Assembly: GCF_000347035.1 (NCBI RefSeq)
Contig: NZ_ANIJ01000015.1
Coordinates: 310,001-374,000 of the forward strand
DNA length: 64,000 nucleotides
From: Leptospira sp. B5-022
GTDB taxonomy: Bacteria > Spirochaetota > Leptospiria > Leptospirales > Leptospiraceae
Direction: 5' to 3'
This document shows positions 62,304 through 64,000 of the stretch, piece by piece. How positions within the stretch are numbered: the stretch's first letter is position 1; each line of letters starts with the position of its first letter. The position numbers and the translations under genes are program-made. The notes under the pieces were generated by a model. It saw nothing but the letters and a program-made list of their open reading frames with translations, did no database searches and was not told where the DNA came from.

Positions 62304-64000
62304 TTAAGTGCTTGAAACCGGCTTAGCAGATCGAGTCTTTTCAAAATATATGGAAATAATGTCAGCATAACGTAAATATCCCAAATATTTTCCATTCTCT
62401 TCCACAGGAATCTTATCCATCCCCATATCCAATAGGGCCTTAAATGCGGTCGCCAGGTTTGTTCGGATGGAAATCGGAAGAATAGATGTGTCGGCGACAT
62501 CTTTTACAAGGATCAGGTTTTGAGTGAGATCCCTTCCTTCTAAAAATAATCGACTAGTGCGTAAGGATATCATCCCAAAATAATTTCCATTCTCTTGTAT
62601 TACGATATAATCGCTGGCGTTGATCTTCAAAGCTTCCTCTTCCAGCTGAGAGAGTAAAACGGATGTTTTGACTTCTGCAATATTCCTGAGCCTATCCCGA
62701 ATATCTTCGATCCGTATTCCTTCCAATAAATCTCGGTTCATGTCCCAATCATGGGCGGGGGATTGGAAACGAGTATTTTTCTGGCTTTTATACAAATTCA
62801 ATTTGTGAGAAAGAACAAAAGTTATGATGGAAACGATCATCAAAGGAGGAAGAAGTGAATAACTTCCTATGATCTCGCAGATCATCACCATTCCTGCGAT
62901 CGGTGCGCTTGCAATCCCCGCGTAAAAGGCTCCCATTCCTACGAGCACGAAAGAAGCGACGGATACCTGATAACCCAAAACCAATTTCGCAAAGGTGCCG
63001 AGCGCTCCACCCAACATCCCGCCAATAAATAAGGAAGGCCCGAACATTCCTGCGGATCCTCCGCTTCCGATCGTAAACGAAGTGGAGATAATTTTTAAGA
63101 ATGCAAGTAGTAAGAAGAAAAAAATGATCTGTATATCTCGATCCAAAGAAGAAGCGTAATTCGGAAATTGAAAGCTACCTTCCAATACATCTTGCAGAAC
63201 CCCTGCCCCAGTCCCAAGAACTTCAGGTAAAAAATAACCTATGATGCCTACAGGAATGCCGCCTAACGCAGGTTTTCCCCACATCGGAAATTTCCAGTTC
63301 TTAGACCATTCCTGAACGAACTGAAACACCTTGATAAGAAAGGCACCGTTCAAATAACACACGATCCCTAAAAACAAATAAAAGACGAGTTCCTTATATT
63401 CAATAAAGCCGATCTCCGGAACTTTGTATACGGAACCGAACCCGTTAAAGGAAGAATATGTCAGGAACGCAGTTACCGAAGAAATGATACAAGGAACCAA
63501 TGTATCGCTTTCTATATCTTCTCTGTATACCATCTCTACGGAGGTTAATGCTCCTCCTAAAGGTGCATGAAATATGGCACCTAGACCCCCTGCAGTCCCG
63601 GCGAGTAATAGAGTGCGTCTTGCCCTTGCACCCGCCTTAGTTAAATTTGCGACTAAGGAACCGAATCCGGCGCCGATCAAGGAGATCGGACCTTCTTTTC
63701 CTCCGCTTCCTCCGGAAGATAACGTGAAAACGGTTGCGATCGACTTGATCAGAGGGACTTTAGGGTCCACCTTACCTTCTTTATTATGAAAAGAATCTAT
63801 CAAGGAATCCGTTCCAGTACCGGCGGAATCCCTAGAGAATTTCCAGATAATCCAACCCGAAATTAATCCTCCTAAAGGTGGAAGTACCAAAAGCGCCCAT
63901 CTTCCCAAATAAATGGAGGCAATCGGTTCAAGCGAAACGTAAAATTCTCCGCCCGAATGCGTATTATGTAAACCTGATATTGATTCTAAAGAAATGTATT
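62304..64000 (-). CDS. ClC-family chloride channel with CBS domains, 5' end missing
   Basis: The frame is open from the stop at 62304 to the right edge, so the start lies outside. Of the visible 565 residues, the membrane part has the selectivity segments GSGGKEGPISLIGAG (gating Glu in GKEGP) and GSAGMFGPSLFIGGMLGG. A linker follows, then two CBS domains from about residue 435. A TTG within the window at 63908 is not the real start because upstream codons remain open and membrane-like. It may be a Cl-/H+ exchanger or channel; transport type cannot be fixed. A weak hairpin (62273-62297) lies after the stop. Confidence 0.88.
   Translation of the reverse strand, partial: YISLESISGLHNTHSGGEFYVSLEPIASIYLGRWALLVLPPLGGLISGWIIWKFSRDSAGTGTDSLIDSFHNKEGKVDPKVPLIKSIATVFTLSSGGSGGKEGPISLIGAGFGSLVANLTKAGARARRTLLLAGTAGGLGAIFHAPLGGALTSVEMVYREDIESDTLVPCIISSVTAFLTYSSFNGFGSVYKVPEIGFIEYKELVFYLFLGIVCYLNGAFLIKVFQFVQEWSKNWKFPMWGKPALGGIPVGIIGYFLPEVLGTGAGVLQDVLEGSFQFPNYASSLDRDIQIIFFFLLLAFLKIISTSFTIGSGGSAGMFGPSLFIGGMLGGALGTFAKLVLGYQVSVASFVLVGMGAFYAGIASAPIAGMVMICEIIGSYSLLPPLMIVSIITFVLSHKLNLYKSQKNTRFQSPAHDWDMNRDLLEGIRIEDIRDRLRNIAEVKTSVLLSQLEEEALKINASDYIVIQENGNYFGMISLRTSRLFLEGRDLTQNLILVKDVADTSILPISIRTNLATAFKALLDMGMDKIPVEENGKYLGYLRYADIISIYFEKTRSAKPVSST

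Overview
The window looks like chromosomal DNA from a spirochaete of the genus Leptospira. The evidence is many short lipoproteins with spirochaetal lipoboxes, a 7TMR-DISM/AraC regulator, a phage/eukaryote-flavoured type IIA topoisomerase pair, a Thermus/Rickettsia-type isocitrate dehydrogenase and tightly packed overlapping genes. A complete nitrate-assimilation cluster points to a free-living or intermediate-clade species rather than a core pathogen; this is inference and no species is assigned. I see no insertion sequence, prophage, CRISPR array or rRNA. One tRNA (Ser-GGA) is present.

Layout. 1-7574 (minus) is one overlapping operon: a Gld-type ABC exporter (ATPase, permease, GldG-like auxiliary), a DUF4340 protein, a Yip1-like membrane protein, the murein-recycling ligase Mpl and PheS (cut by the window edge). 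7.8-13.3 kb (plus) holds a stand-alone FAS-like malonyl/acyl transferase, a DUF2779 nuclease-like protein, argG, coaD, ndk and a 58-residue protein. 13.3-24.4 kb is the nitrate island: a 1178-residue three-module nitrate reductase on the minus strand, divergent from narK-nirB-nirD-cobA, followed by moaCB (fused) and moeA for molybdenum cofactor. The divergent gap carries two near-identical sigma-54 (-24/-12) promoters, one facing each way; the leftward one lies on top of the apparent start codon of the reductase.

24.5-36 kb is mixed housekeeping and signalling: icd, a PAS histidine kinase with a single-domain response regulator, a monocluster ferredoxin, a GMC oxidoreductase with its small exported subunit, tRNA-Ser, an aminotransferase, the AraC regulator, then a gap with a plus-strand orphan terminator that looks like a small RNA or an attenuating leader, then a SnoaL-like protein translationally coupled to an ECF sigma factor. 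36-44 kb (minus) has an M14 peptidase, a MotB-like protein with unusual neighbours, lipoproteins, a DUF455 ferritin-like protein, an RsbW-like kinase and gltX.

44.4-47.9 kb encodes the compact topoisomerase II pair. 49.3-53.9 kb is a cobalamin-riboswitch operon: two lipoproteins, cobT, cobS and cobC. The rest holds a VWA protein, two tandem DUF4139 (MuiA-like) proteins, a sterol-desaturase-family enzyme, a FadL-type outer-membrane protein and a ClC channel with CBS domains (cut by the right edge).

The strongest leads are the mirrored sigma-54 promoters with the start-codon conflict, the orphan-terminator RNA at 34.4-34.6 kb, the SnoaL/ECF pair, the compact topoisomerase, the B12-controlled lipoproteins and a dispersed palindromic repeat found only in gaps upstream of plus-strand genes.
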